Assembly (NCBI RefSeq): GCF_001039355.2
Contig: NW_019775946.1
Span: 151,553 to 215,552, forward strand
Length of the DNA stretch: 64,000 bases
Reading direction: 5' to 3'
Source of the DNA: Lingula anatina
Lineage: Eukaryota; Brachiopoda; Lingulata; Lingulida; Lingulidae
The notes under the pieces are model-generated. The model was given only the letters and a program-made list of their open reading frames with translations, had not been told where the DNA came from and made no database searches. Of the stretch, positions 12,801 to 26,700 are shown in pieces (positions within the stretch are counted from its first letter, which is position 1; each line of letters opens with the position of its first letter). A program made the translations under genes and the position numbers.

Positions 12801-14738
12801 TAGGGAGCCAGAATCCACGCCAAAATTCATCAACTGAAAACCACCCTGAAGTGTAATTTTCCGACGATAAACTTGTGCGCCTAATATAATTTTCCGGGGG
12901 CTATCCTATTTTTGAAGGCTTACAATTTTAGTGAGCTTCCGATATTTACCAATTTGAAGCTCTTTAGTGCTGGCATGCTAAGTGTAAAATTTGAAGGACC
13001 GCAGGGCTGCATGTAAGACTCTAAACAGACGCCGAAATGTTTTGAAAATCTTGTAGACCCATTTCAAAAGTTGTCAGCCTGGGGCTAGCATTTTGTGAAC
13101 ACCGGGGGGCTGTGTGGTATAAGGCTTACTATCTGTCTTGGTAAGTATACCATAACGGAACAACTATGGTTTAGCTGGCATTGCTCAACGTACCAAGGTT
13201 TATCATTTACGTTAAACGCCGCCTTTCCGATTTCAAATGCCATTTTCATCATCAGAAAATCATTTGTAATTTCAGTTCCATAATGCCTATGACCTTCAAG
13301 TTGAAATTGCTTATAATGCTCCTGGTTTTATCGACAGCCACAGAAACTGTTTCCAAGAACACGGACGAGACACCAGGCATGCTCGACCATGCGCAGGACG
13401 CATTCAATAGATCTGTAACTGTTTATGGCATGGCTGTCCCGATGAATGGAACAATTGTGCGACAACTGAGAGAAACACAAAGTACAGAAGACATCGTCCA
13501 GGTGGACTCACAGGACAGCGGGAATTCTACTTCAGACAGTGCTTTTACAAGATTTGTTTTTGTCATTCAAGGAATCGTGTTTCCGTTGATTTGTGTGGTC
13601 GGCATGACAACGAACGTCGCCAACTTAATCGTGCTCTCGAGACCAAACATGCGCACGTCTACCAATCTTTTCCTGATTGCCCTATCGATCGCCGATATAA
13701 TGATGCTGTTGATTGTCTGCATGTATTACGTGCATTTTAAATCAACGCATGAGAAACCCATCACCGAATATGAAGAGGTCGCAGGGCAGTCTCTGTTCTG
13801 GCAGCTTTACTACTATACGTGGTTTATGATGGCAAATGTATTCTTGACAGTTTCCAATTGGTTGGTCATGGCAGTCGCATTCTACAGGTACATAGCCGTG
13901 TGTTGGCCCATGAAAGCGTCTGGATTTTGCACGACACAGCGCGCAATCATAATGATCGTTTTGGCTTACACATTGTCCCTGGCACTGAATGCCCCGGATT
14001 TCGCAACTGTCACAATTGTCCAAGATGCCAACGGGACCAGAGCAGAGCACACAGAATTACACAAAAGCACGTCCTTCGCAGTGATCTACTATAATGTGAA
14101 ACTTGCTCTAAACATTATCATTCCCTGGATGGTATGTCTTATTCTTTCTGTTGTTCTCATCATTGCACTGAGCAGACGAGAAAGAGAGGTTCAATCCATG
14201 GTAGAGCGCGAGAACTTTATGCCATCACGAGCTGACACGCAACGGCGCATAACCATAATGTTAGTGTCCATTAACATCTGGTTTCTCATCTGCATGGTGC
14301 CCTCGTTCGTCTGGTATACTTTCAACTGGTCTAAGGGAAGGAGCGAAGTGGAGCCAAGTCTTTCGTTCCGTATCCTAAGAGTTATTGCGGATCTCTTTCT
14401 TGTGTGTAACTACGCCGCTAATTTCTTCTTGTACGCCGCAACAAACAGACAGTATCGCAAGACTTTCGTTACAGTGTTTTGTTGCCAGAAGAAATCGTTC
14501 ACCCGCGGCATAACATTTGAGCTGAGAACCGGCAGTACCAGTATAAGATCCAGCTCAAGTGAAAGAAAGAACAGCGCACCGAACGGGAAAACAAATTTGA
14601 CGTCGAACACTTTGCTCTGACATTGAGACCCCAGACAGTTTAATTTAGGATCGTTTATTAATACATGTTGTACATAAAACAGGTTGTGAACCTTTACAGT
14701 GATATCTTTATGTCAATGCAAACTATTGAGTAATAGGA

Positions 14739-14785
<47 letters not shown>

Positions 14786-17700
14786 ACTTACCGGCCTGTT
14801 TGGTATTCCGTCATTGTCAATGTCTGGATCACAGGCATCCCCCAAACCATCACCGTCGGAGTCTGTTTGGCCACCATTTGGGACATTTGGACAGTTATCC
14901 TGCAGTTGAACAATTTATAAATGATAAAAGCTTAAAACGATGTTTTAGATGGATAGATCTCATGGAATCGATGAGCTTGTCGAAGATACACATTATAAGA
15001 ACGTCTTCGGTGTGATTTCTTTAATACTACCTTATACAGAATTTATAAAATTATATGCCATTTCAAAACATTACGCCGACTTACTTTTCTACACGTTTTT
15101 TCAGGACATGGCAGTTCTTCATCTGGTCTATTATCTAAATCTTTGTCTCTTCCGCAGATTTCACCATTGCCTGCCCAGCCAATTCCACACTAAAAACGTA
15201 GAGAATTAATCAAATTATGGTCAGCAAAAGTGATACATGCGACATCTACCGCCAAAAATTTACCTGAACATATTGTTTAAATGTAATTGATTCATGAGTT
15301 TTGGAATGGTTATAGTTCAACAAGTCAATAAAAGCAAATAGCTCACAGTATATGATGAAATATATGTTTGTAAACAGTCTTGTAAGCCTTACTTAGGTAC
15401 ATGACTATAAATAAATTATTCATTTATTCATTGTAAACGAATATGTTTTTTTATTATCATCGTTTATATCATTGAAACAAAACTGGCGAATTTCAAAGAC
15501 GCTACCAAAATGAACGCCAAAAACTTGATGAATTAGTGATAGTGTATTTTAAAATGGTCCATTACGGCTGCTTTAGAAGCCTTACCTCACACAGGTAGCC
15601 GTCTTCTCCGGTCTGTTTCCTGACACACTTGGCCTTAGAGTGACATACTGTCTTTTTGTCGTCGCAGTATTTAACACAACCGTACGTCTGGTTACCAACG
15701 AAACCTTCTTCGCATTCTCCACATTCATAAGACCCCTAAAATAAGCAATTTTATGCAACCCTTCAATGTGTAAACGTTTGTAACTGTGTTAGAGCCTATC
15801 AATTTCAGTGTTATAGTTCTGGTATTATAAAGGGCGGCATGCACGGTTCTTTTTGGATTTTATACAAAGAGTATGAATCCAAATAAAACACAAATATGGA
15901 CTTTTGAAAAAATCCTGATGCTAAAATCCTTTTAGATATTGTTCATACTCACAATCGTGTTGATACATTCAGAATGGAGAGTGCACCCGCCGTTGTTACC
16001 GTCTTCACACTCATTGATGTCAGCGCACACCTGGTGGAGGAGAGACAACAAATATTACAAACAATATTAAATTTAACGAGTAAGACAAAGGAATTACAAT
16101 TAATTCAATGACAATGTTTGGCCATTCATCAAAACAATTTACATTTTATTCTCTGCAGTACTGCGTAACTGTTTAACCCTGGATTTTTACCCACCAAAAT
16201 AATAAGTTAACAGACGGTTATATACAATTGCCAGCCCTGATTTGTGACGTCATGATAGACACGCACCTGTTTGTTGGCATTGGCAAACTCCAGCCCCGCC
16301 CCGCTGACGGCATCTCCTGAAAAGCCAGGTGGGCATGCACTGCACTCGTACCCGCCCATCAGGTTAGTACAGCGTGTTAACGTATCGCAGGGAGAGGCTT
16401 CCAGGCACTCATCAATATCAACACAAACCTGGGGAATAAATTGATATGTGAAAGCTATGCCACTTGCTTCATGGGTTTAAAGGTTGGCGCTAACGTAATA
16501 AACAGAAAAGAAGGGTAAAATATAAATTGACAATGATTGGGGAAAAAACAATCTGGATAAAGCGAAATACAGACAGCATTCGATGCAAAGGTTACCTGTT
16601 TATTATTTTTAGCAAACTCGAGTCCAATTCCAGAGACAGCGTCCCCTCGGTAGCCTGGAGGACACGCTTCACATTCGTACCCCGGGGATTTGTTAACACA
16701 GCGTGTCAGAGGATCACACGGGTCCCCTTCCACACACTCATCAATATCAACACACACCTGTGGCAAGAAAGGAACAACACACTTTAAGTGCATTTTTAAA
16801 CCCCTATATTGTTTTTAAAAATGAAACCACCCTTACATAATATGATATCAATCATCATTCAAAAGGGTTTCACTCCCACCTGACTTTATTTGCTCATCAA
16901 GTACATTCTGTTAAAACAATGCTTCTTAAGATTCTATGTTAAAAATTGAAAACACTTTCAAACGTTTTTAAACTCATAATGCAAACAGAAGCAATGCAGT
17001 TGATATCATGGTGTACCTGTTTATTGTTTTTAGCAAACTCCAGTCCCACTCCCCTGACTGCATCCCCCCTGAATCCCGGGGGACAGGCCTCACACTGGTA
17101 ACCAGGCTCTAAGTTGACACAGCGTACTCCAGGAGCACACGGATCTCCCTCCACACACTCGTTAATGTCTACACAAACCTATTTATGAGATAATTAGTAT
17201 TCCCATGTAATAATTACACAGTCTGGAATAGACTTTACACTGAATGCTGAATTTACGTATTCATAAATTACTGGTTATCTAAGGTTCTCCTTTTATCAAT
17301 AAACTATTCACTTTTTCAACGTGTAATTTTTTTTCAATTTCACAAAAAAGTCATGTCAGTGGTCAAAACTGATCAAATAACTTCGGTAAATACCTGCTTG
17401 TTGTTATTAGCAAAATCAAGCCCTACTCCCCCTACTGCATCCCCCCTGAATCCCGGGGGGCAGGCCTCACACTGGTAACCAGGCTCTAAGTTGACACAGC
17501 GCGTTCCCGGGGCACACGGATCTCCCTCCACACACTCGTTTATGTCTACACATATCTAGAAATTAAAACACAACAGCATATTTTAAATGATAAACACCCA
17601 ACAACAAAAAATGTCACCGTAATTACTGATATATATCTTCCACCAGAAAATAGTATAATATTCATTTGGACATACGCATGTTCCCTTGTAGCTGAGTTTA

Positions 17701-20700
17701 TCGAAATCCTTTTAAAATGATTTAATTCAGTCATATTATTTGAAGAGTTAAACTAATAATGCCAGAATTGGATAAACTAGACGTGTTATAATACAACCTA
17801 ATAGCCTACAGGTAGGTCGTAATACAAAGATGACGACTAACTAGTAAAACAGCGGCTACATAACTATATTAAGACAGTTGCAACTCATTTTAGAATTACC
17901 TGTTTATTGTTTTTAGCAAACTCGAGCCCCACTCCCCTGACTGCATCTCCCCTGAATCCCGGGGGACAGGCCTCACACTGGTAACCAGGCTCTAAGTTGA
18001 CACAGCGCACTCCGGGAGCACACGGATCTCCCTCCACACACTCGTTAATGTCTACACATATCTTTTAATAAAATGCAACAGCACATTTTAAACCCTAAGC
18101 ACCAATGAAAATGTCATTTTTGCCAATATGCAGCATAATGCTTCTTTGATCAAATAGCCTTACGTATGGTTCAAATTGTAATTTAAGATGGGTGCGTTAC
18201 TGATATTTGAATGATTTTTAAATTTAAAAATCAGATAGGTCGAAAATATGATATGGTTCAAATCTAACGCTTAACTAAATCGCTTAACAACCAACTCATA
18301 ACTACGGTAGTAAAGCGGCAAATAAAAACAGTAAATATACCTGTTTATTGTTTTTAGCAAACTCGAGCCCCACTCCTCTGACTGCATCCCCCCTGAATCC
18401 CGGGGGACAGGCCTCACACTGGTAACCAGGCTCTAAGTTGACGCAGCGCACTCCAGGGGCACATGGATCTCCCTCCACACACTCGTTAATATCTACACAT
18501 ACCTGGAATTAGGGGATAACAACAGTGATGTTACTGCTCTGCTAGTTGACAGAAATAAAAAAACGGGGCTTTAAAACGTTTAAGTATAACACTCTTTGTT
18601 ACGCCCCGCCTGGAGCAGGCCCTTTAAATATATAATTTCACACATACCCTGTAAAATAATTGGAACCAATTATTTAAAAGTGAATACCCTACCCAAGCGT
18701 CGTCATTTGCCTTCCATACCTGTTTGTTGTTTTTAGCAAACTCCAGTCCAACTCCAGAGACAGCGTCCCCTCGGTAGCCAGGAGGACACGCTTCACATTC
18801 GTACCCCGGGGATTTGTTAACACAGCGTGTCAGAGGGTCACACGGGTCCCCTTCCACACACTGGAATAGGAGAAACGGAATTTAACTGCATGTTTTAATA
18901 TTTTTCAAAACGCAAACTTTTTTTTTGAAACCATGCTCATAAGATGCATGTAATTTATAGCAGATATTATAACTTTTTTCTCTTTTTCGTACTGTCTCTC
19001 AAATAAAACTGAAATCAATGAACCAATTTATTGATTTATTCATTGTATCGACTGCACTGATAATGATCACAGTAAGACACCAAACAGTTGCAATTGTATG
19101 GTCAACATTATGAGTTGCCATTAATAGTATCCGCTAAAACATTTAAAGGAACCAAATGATTTAATCTGACCTCATCGATATCCTCGCACGTGATGCCGTC
19201 ACCACGGTAACCTTCAGGACACGGTCCACACTGGACCCCGGTGTCAATGTCCACACAGGGCACCCCGGGGAAACATGGCTGCATCTCACACGTCTCCCGT
19301 TTAGGGATGGCCACGCATCCCCCTGTGCCCTGGCCGTCCCCTGTATAGCCAGGTGGGCAGGGTCCACACTCGAACCCGTCTACACCGTCACGACACTGGA
19401 CGCCTAATATGAAATTAATAAAGTGTAAATTGGGTTTCTTTTTAATTTTCTTGCCAGCCGTACTAGCAGTTGGTAAAAATATGATACATATATGTTAAAT
19501 GTAGATAGAAAATAAAAAAACAAATGATGATGACCTGTGTTGATTCATTGTATTTCGTATTTCAATTAAACGTGATGACTTTCTGTGAATGGTTTAACAG
19601 CACTGATAAACAAATGTTTGGGATTACTATGTCCACAAACTTAGAGATTTAAACATACAGCAGTTGCCTTTATAACAATAAAAATGTATTTTTCTTTTCA
19701 TAAACCCAAAACAAGTCGTGTGCATATATTTTTATGTGTACATGTAAGTCGTTAAAAGCAACAATTTGAATGTGTTTGCATTAAATTAATTTGGTCATGC
19801 ATATTAAAGTTAATGCATAATTCACGGAGATGTCTGCTCCGTCATCAAATAAAAAAGTCGTTCGTAGCATTGCAAAACTCCTGCGCCGCGGGACAGCCGC
19901 TAACATGCTCCCGCATTTAATGAGCAAAAATAAAAGAAAAAACGAAGAGAATTATATTATCTACGCTGGAGAATAATACATTACATAAACATTCCGTTAC
20001 GATCCAATTTGCTTTGCCGTGACGGACAGGTTCTTGTATTTGGATTTAGTTACTGGAGTTATTCTTGAAGTAATTTTAAGAGCTTATTCGTGTATTTTGA
20101 ACAATAACATTACTTTCTTAAATGAGACGATTGGAAATTGTAAATAGCAAAAAGGAAAATAAACAGAAATTACATTTAAGGGAAAAAGGCTTGAAAAAAC
20201 CGTCCGCACTGCAAGGCACTTGGCTAGAGTACAATGCAAGATCATTCATCATGAACATTCGCCGCGCCGTTGCCCTATATAAAAAGGGCAATGATTGCAT
20301 ATTCTCTAGTAGAACTATCTGTGGTTATTATGTGCGGTGATGGTAACAAAATAAACCTACAAATGTGAAGAAACTGGAACAGAAATAGGACAGATGAAAC
20401 AAGATGTTAGAAAATGTCCTATAACGCGACCATAACGCCGTCTATACTGTCCTCTTACGTGTTATAGCCAGTTTAAACCGAAAACCTTTAGGATTTAAGC
20501 CTTTATTGGAAAACCTGGAAAATAGAAGGGATCAGGCAGTCTATATACTAAGGAGGTCCCAGGGGTGGCACCTGGTAACTATTTTGGGCGTACCACCCCC
20601 GGGACAAAGGTGATGCAAGGGTGGAGTGTTGGAAGGTGTATAGAAATGTGAATGGATGGGTGGGTCAAACGTTAAGGAGGTAGAAGCCTTTTAAAAGAAT

Positions 20701-23700
20701 ATTCTCACAATAGTTAAAGCTACTTAAGGAAATCACACTCTGATTTACATAGTGAAAAACATGAAGGATGTTAAAGTCTCATTTGGAAGTTGATTTTTTA
20801 CAGCTGCCCTTACAGTTGCTGGGTCAAGAGCTAGACTGTACGGGTTTACTGCAGTTTTCTCGCTGATGTTAATCTTCATAAACTGTATTTTCTGAATCAA
20901 AAAATGCCCCCCCCCTCCAAAAAAATAAAATAATAATAATAATAATAAATTTCACAGACTAATAAAAGGTAGGCTATATTATGCAATGTTTGCTCCTATA
21001 CCCAAAAATGTATTCGATATGTGACGGTTGTTAAGGGGATAACAGGGCAGTCGGTGCTACTTACCGTCGAAGCATGGTCTATCATTACATGTGATGAACC
21101 TGTTACAGCTCACTCCGTCCCCGGTATAACCTGGTGGGCAGGGACCACAAAGGTACCCACTGGGCGTGTCCAAACACTGTACCCCAGGGTAACATGGGCT
21201 GTTCTCACACCCGCCTCGGTACGGCAAACAGGTCTCTCCGTCTCCGCTGAACCCAGGCGGGCACTGGCCACACCTGTAGCCGAAGGGGGTCTCCTGGCAC
21301 TGGACCCCTGGGTGGCAGGGATTGGGGTCACACCCTCCTCTGTAAGACTTACATGTCTTGCCATCACCGGTAAAACCAGGGGGACAGGGCCCACATATGT
21401 AGTCTCCATTGCCTGCACTAACACACTGCACCCCTTCAAAACATGGGTTTGGTTGACAGGCGTCTTTATGACACGTGATGCCGTCCCCGATGTGGCCCGG
21501 GGGGCAGGGCCCACAGCGGTAGTATGGTGGGGTTGGCGTGTCTTGGCACTGAACGCGGTGGTGACATGGGTTGGACGCGCAGCCTTGAATAGGTTCACAC
21601 ACCTCACCATTGCCCGTGTAGCCTGGTGGGCAGGGGCCGCACTCGAAACCATCGATAGTGTCCCGGCACTGGACCCCTGGGTAGCACGGAGAACTGTCAC
21701 AACCGCGCACTGGGGCACACACTAGGCCGTCCCCAGTGAAACCAATTGGACATGGCCCACACCTGTACCAGCCTTCAGGTGTATCTTGACACTGCACCCC
21801 TGGGTAACATGGACCAGACGCGCAGGCGCCGAGAGGAACGCAGATTTCGCCGTCTCCAGTGAATCCTGGCGGGCAGGGCCCGCAGCGGAAGCCGTCTGGC
21901 AGGTCCCGGCATTCAACTCCCGGGGCACACGGATTGGATTCGCATCCTCTGATAAACTTGCACTCCTTTCCATTCCCTATGTGACCCGGTGGGCATGGTC
22001 CACATCGGAAGCCGCCATCAGGGGTATTCTCGCACTGGACCCCGGGGTAGCAGGGGTTGGAGTCACATGGCTTGGTGTCTGGCACGCAGTTCCGGCCATC
22101 CCCTGTGAACCCTGGGGGACAGGGGCCACAGCGATATCCATTGGGCGTATCCCGGCATTGGACGCCTGGATAGCAAGGGTCTGTAGAACAACCGGCCACG
22201 ACTCGCGTGCACGATATCCCGTTCCCACTGAAACCAGGAGGACATGAGCCGCACTCAAAACCAGTGGGTGTGTCCTTACACGCCACGCCCGGGTAGCAAG
22301 GGTTGTTCTTGCATGTGATGAGAGGCTGCTCTTGCTGTGTTTTGGGGGCTGAAAATAGAAATCTTGCGGTGCATTTAAAGATATCTGCTGAAATATGGCA
22401 ACGCCGGTTCGACCAAAAGGTGCCGAAAGTGATTGTGATAGAGAAGCATTTTAAATGTTTTGTTTTTTAACAACACTGCATATGAACTTAGAAATATGTG
22501 CGTTTGAGCTGTGCCTTCTAATAAATAAAAATACTGCTAATTTGAAAGGTCGCTTTACTTTTATAAATGATTTTCATCTGTCTTCAATGAATTGCTTCAG
22601 AGAAGACGTCGTGCAATGATCGCAGGTGCCAAAAGCATTTAAAATGATATATACGTGTACGTACTCTGCATTGTACAGTGAACTGAAGCGCTGAACATCG
22701 GGTTGATAAAAATCTGGCCCCTAAATCTTGAATTTTCTTATAAAGACTATTACAAAGAGACGACGAAATTCAGCTAAATGCATGTGTTAGTTCACAAAGT
22801 TTCAATGTTTTGAAACAGTAATCCATGCTTGTGGTTCAATACTATAATTATCAATTATCTCCCCCAATACATGTCGGGTTTCACGGTGTTCTGAATGACT
22901 ACCGCTTTCCTCCTGGTTGTTGCGGTTGGCGATAATAGCGATGTTCCTCGTGCACTGTATTAACTTTAAGAAGTGCTCACTCTCTATGCAAGTAACATTA
23001 CGAAGCTAAAGGGAGAGCAGGTTATGTGTGGGTTCACAAGAAAGAATAATTGCCCCACACAGTCCCTGTTTTGTAGTTAAGTAGCTGTAGATCGCTTCAT
23101 CTGAACCTCTCTAGTCGTAAAAACTGCTAAGCAGGCTAAGTGTCGTTTGTGTTGCTGAACGTGGATGAAAGGACCGCATTTCATAATGTTGGCACGGGGT
23201 TTTCTCCGCTAGAGGTAAGGGCATGCATTGGCTCACGTGAAAAAAATGCTGAAAACAGTTGGCCCTTTATGACGGTCTGGTTAAATCACCTTTTCTGAAA
23301 GGGTACAGCTGGACTACGTAACAATTTAGCTTCTAATTTCAGCTTTGTACTTTGGGAGACTTTTTGTACTATAGAAGCTATCGAGTCAAAACATTTAAAT
23401 GGTTTAGGAAAAAAGAAGCAGTATTTAGCTAAATTTCATTGACTTATAAGAATCACTTTCATATATAATCCATAGTTCGGGCCTTTTTTTATCTACCCGA
23501 TGTGAGTAAACGATACGTTAATATATAACATACCATGCTCTGTAACTAAAGATGCGTGCAACCAATTGGTCAAAATGCCTAATGATGTAACCATGGCATA
23601 AAATAGATTGGATTCGAACATTCCTTGACCATTTGTGCGCGTGAGGAACGTACCCCACAGGGGTTTTGTTGAGGACTCGAAATAACTCAACTTGGAATTT

Positions 23701-26700
23701 TAAAAACGAACGTCTTTTGATTAAAGATAACTGATATACCTTTACACATGTAGCAGTTTGCCATAGTGGATACCAACTGGCGGGTTTCCCTCATCTGGAA
23801 AATATAATTCAAGCTTTTTTGATAGGAATCAAAGAGAAAACGTATTTTCCATGGAAGAAATGTGTTTTCTTGCTTACAGATTTGGGCCAATTAAGTACAC
23901 TCACGTGTATAACCTAAGTTAAAACCGTGAGGACGTCTGGTTGCTTTTTACATAAACCTCTTGCACTGTGTTAACTTCTGTGCACAACCCAACTTTTTAT
24001 ACATTTTTTTTGTATTTTCTCATTGAAATTAAAAGTTGTGTTAATTTACCAAGTAAACGTAAGCACCTGAAATAAAAAAAAATAAGTAGAATGGGTTTGA
24101 GTACTTTTGAAATGGAGAAACGGATTTAATAATGCTTACCTGAATACGAAAATCTGCCTGGAGTTCTTGCATTGTTTTAATGAGATCCACCATTGTCGAT
24201 ACAATTGCATCGCCCACGCCATTACCTGGAGGAAGGAAAATTCTGATAGAAAATATTCCTGCTTTGGGAAAAAATCCCATTTTAAGAAGACTTAAGTTAC
24301 CAGCACTTCATTATCCTTAGATAAAGTTTTCATACTTGTTTTATTTCGCTTTGATGGCTGCCTTGGTGTGGCAATTATAAGTGAAACTGTTTTGGGCCCA
24401 ATTCCGTAAGGCAAGGATGTGGCAGAGCATGGCGTTCTCGTGTTCACAACACTGGTTCACACACAAAAAGGCTGTGTAAAAGCGCCTTTTTAATGAAAAC
24501 AAACGTTGGATAGATGACTTTATCTCACAAACATATCTCCGTCCCTCCCAAAATATTTTAATGGTCTGACCAAGCTTCCCCTGTTGTTAATGCTAGCCCC
24601 GTCTTTTTATATGTTATGACTTGCTTCAGGGAGCGTCTAAGCAGTTGTAATGTGGTACATATATCAAGTGACAAGATGACATCCGCTGTGCATTGGTGTC
24701 CAGAAAGATGTTCGCATGCGATTCATAAAAAGCCAATTGTTATTTTTCAAGCAGTTGCCTCTTACGTAAAGAGTGTTGACATTTTCGAAAGTCACTCTCT
24801 CAAAACAAGGCGAAGACGCCCCTATTACGTGTTAATTGCTGGCAAAATACAGAGGGTTGTTTAGAAAATTGGCAGTGCGCGCCTAGTAGGGACAACATCC
24901 AAGGAAACACCGGGCGCGTATTTCAGTGCCACGCACTATACAACAACAACGTCTGGCAGGAAATTAAAACTGATTGAGACCTTCTGTAATGTTGGCTCGG
25001 TAGCCATTGCCATTAAGATGGTGTTTCAACGTTTAAGACTTGACAAATTCAATTTTTCTCTCAAAGACATCTTAAATTGTATCCAACAGACCTTTTGTGC
25101 CTTGGACTTGTTGGGTTCCGTTGTGTTGGAATTTTATTACTATGTGCGTCAATATGTGATAACGAAGAATGGCCCGGGATTGCCTTGATATTTTGAGATC
25201 CTAGATGCGGGATAAAGCGACTAAAATACATTCAGAGAACGTTTCGCTTAAGTTGCTTTACAATTACTCGTAGGCAACAAAAAAGTGGGCAACACACTAT
25301 AATAGCTTTGAATGTTTTAGCTGATAAAATTACCTGCAGCTGACGTCAGCAAGTTATCTCTCTCGTCTGCAACCGGTCTGTCGGCTCGTGGTTGTTCGCA
25401 GTTTCTAACAATAGCTCGTGCATTGTCGTCTGTCACTATATTCATGTGTCGGTGAAATGCCTATTAAAATGAACCACAATGAGCAGAGTAGAAAGTGGAA
25501 AAGAAAAAAAACTGAAATAATTCATTCAAAACACATATCTTAGATTACAGAATCGGTATCTATTCACTTGTGAATCACTCATTACAGATAACATTGTATA
25601 TGTACATGTATGTAAGTCTACAATGTATTTGTAAGCCTATTTTCTAGATTAGAGCAATGAAGGGTGACGGAGGATATTTGCCGGAAGCCAGATGACCCGA
25701 GTTTTAGTTACACAACGTGTGTGGCACTGGGTTATGGTGCCAACAGACTCTTATAATTTGGTTTTTATGTTCTTCAATCAAGTGTTTCTAAAAATAACCC
25801 AGCTATGTGTAACTGATGTTCTTACAATGTGTTACATACTGTGTATGTGTGTGTATGCGCGTGCGTGCACGCGTGTGTGTTGCATACTTTTCTATAAATA
25901 CACTGTTGAGTAACAATGTTTAATAGAAAGGTAGGGAAAAGTGCGACAAGTATGGTGTATGTCTCTCCTCGCCACATCCCTTATAGAATTCGTAAAATAG
26001 CTACATATTTATATGGGTGAAATTGTTTTTTAATAATGCATCAGATAGAACCCCAATAAAGTCCAACACTTTGAACTGTTACCGCTTGGTTTCCATAGTT
26101 ACATAATATTTTCCTAGATACCCGTGATAATATTAGGATTACCAAAAAAAAAAAAAAAGGTCTATAATTGCAAATTTGATGTTGTTTTGTTGATGACAAT
26201 ATCAAAAAAGACCATAATTCCATATCGTACATCAGTCAAGTTTTTAAATAGTTTCATTACTTTCTAATGACTTACATCTAGATTATTTGTCCATTTAGTT
26301 ATCTTTAACATCGTCTAATATAAGACTATAAAATAAATAGATGCCACATGTGACACTTTAAATCTATATACCCATACAAGAACCCCTCCCCTTGTATAAA
26401 CAGATTAATAATTTGGCAAAGCGTGAATTGAAGTTTGTGATTCAATTTTGAAAAGGTTGTTTTTTTTAGCATTCTAAAAAATCATTTTAAAATTATTTCA
26501 GAATGCATAAGTGAGACTTATTATTCAATTGCTCTCATTCAAGAGCTGTAGTTATATAAATCCCAGGAAAAGCGGATACGTATGCGCCGCCATAAAAAAA
26601 TCTGTTTTCCGACTTTCCATCATTTCATAGGCGAAACTCATCCCCTCTGAACAGATACATCTTTTGAGCGCGCACACATACATGTACCACGTGTATCAAC

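Larger units (their letters stand above)
12184..17111. repeat. Right unit of the ~4.92 kb near-identical tandem block
   Basis: Starts immediately after the N at 12183. Its first base corresponds to 7263, giving a constant offset of 4921 through the GPCR and 4926-4929 afterwards. To its right the sequence continues uninterrupted into unique thrombospondin exons. To the left of 7263 the sequence is unique too. This is the pattern of two overlapping contigs. Confidence 0.95.
17394..18502 (-). repeat. Recent tandem exon-plus-intron duplications in the EGF2 array
   Basis: Exons 17394, 17900 and 18341 are nearly identical in DNA. Stretches of the introns beside them also align: for example, the bases after 17557 and after 18063 share acaacagcatattttaaa-like and atgtcac/atgtcat-like blocks, and the segments before 17894 and before 18335 share gtaaaacagcgg/gtaaagcggc. 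This points to duplication of whole exon-intron units. Confidence 0.7.

Noticed and set aside
13181-13282. Upstream extension of the second GPCR copy (34 extra codons)
   Set aside because: The matching frame in the first copy has a stop, the stretch crosses a likely splice acceptor, and the start at 13283 gives a proper signal peptide.
21021-21725. 234-codon plus-strand open frame opposite the EGF exon, and other long frames at 21057-22280
   Set aside because: Shadow of the EGF array: near-tandem units with lengths mostly divisible by three keep several frames open. The real frame shows regular six-Cys EGF domains.
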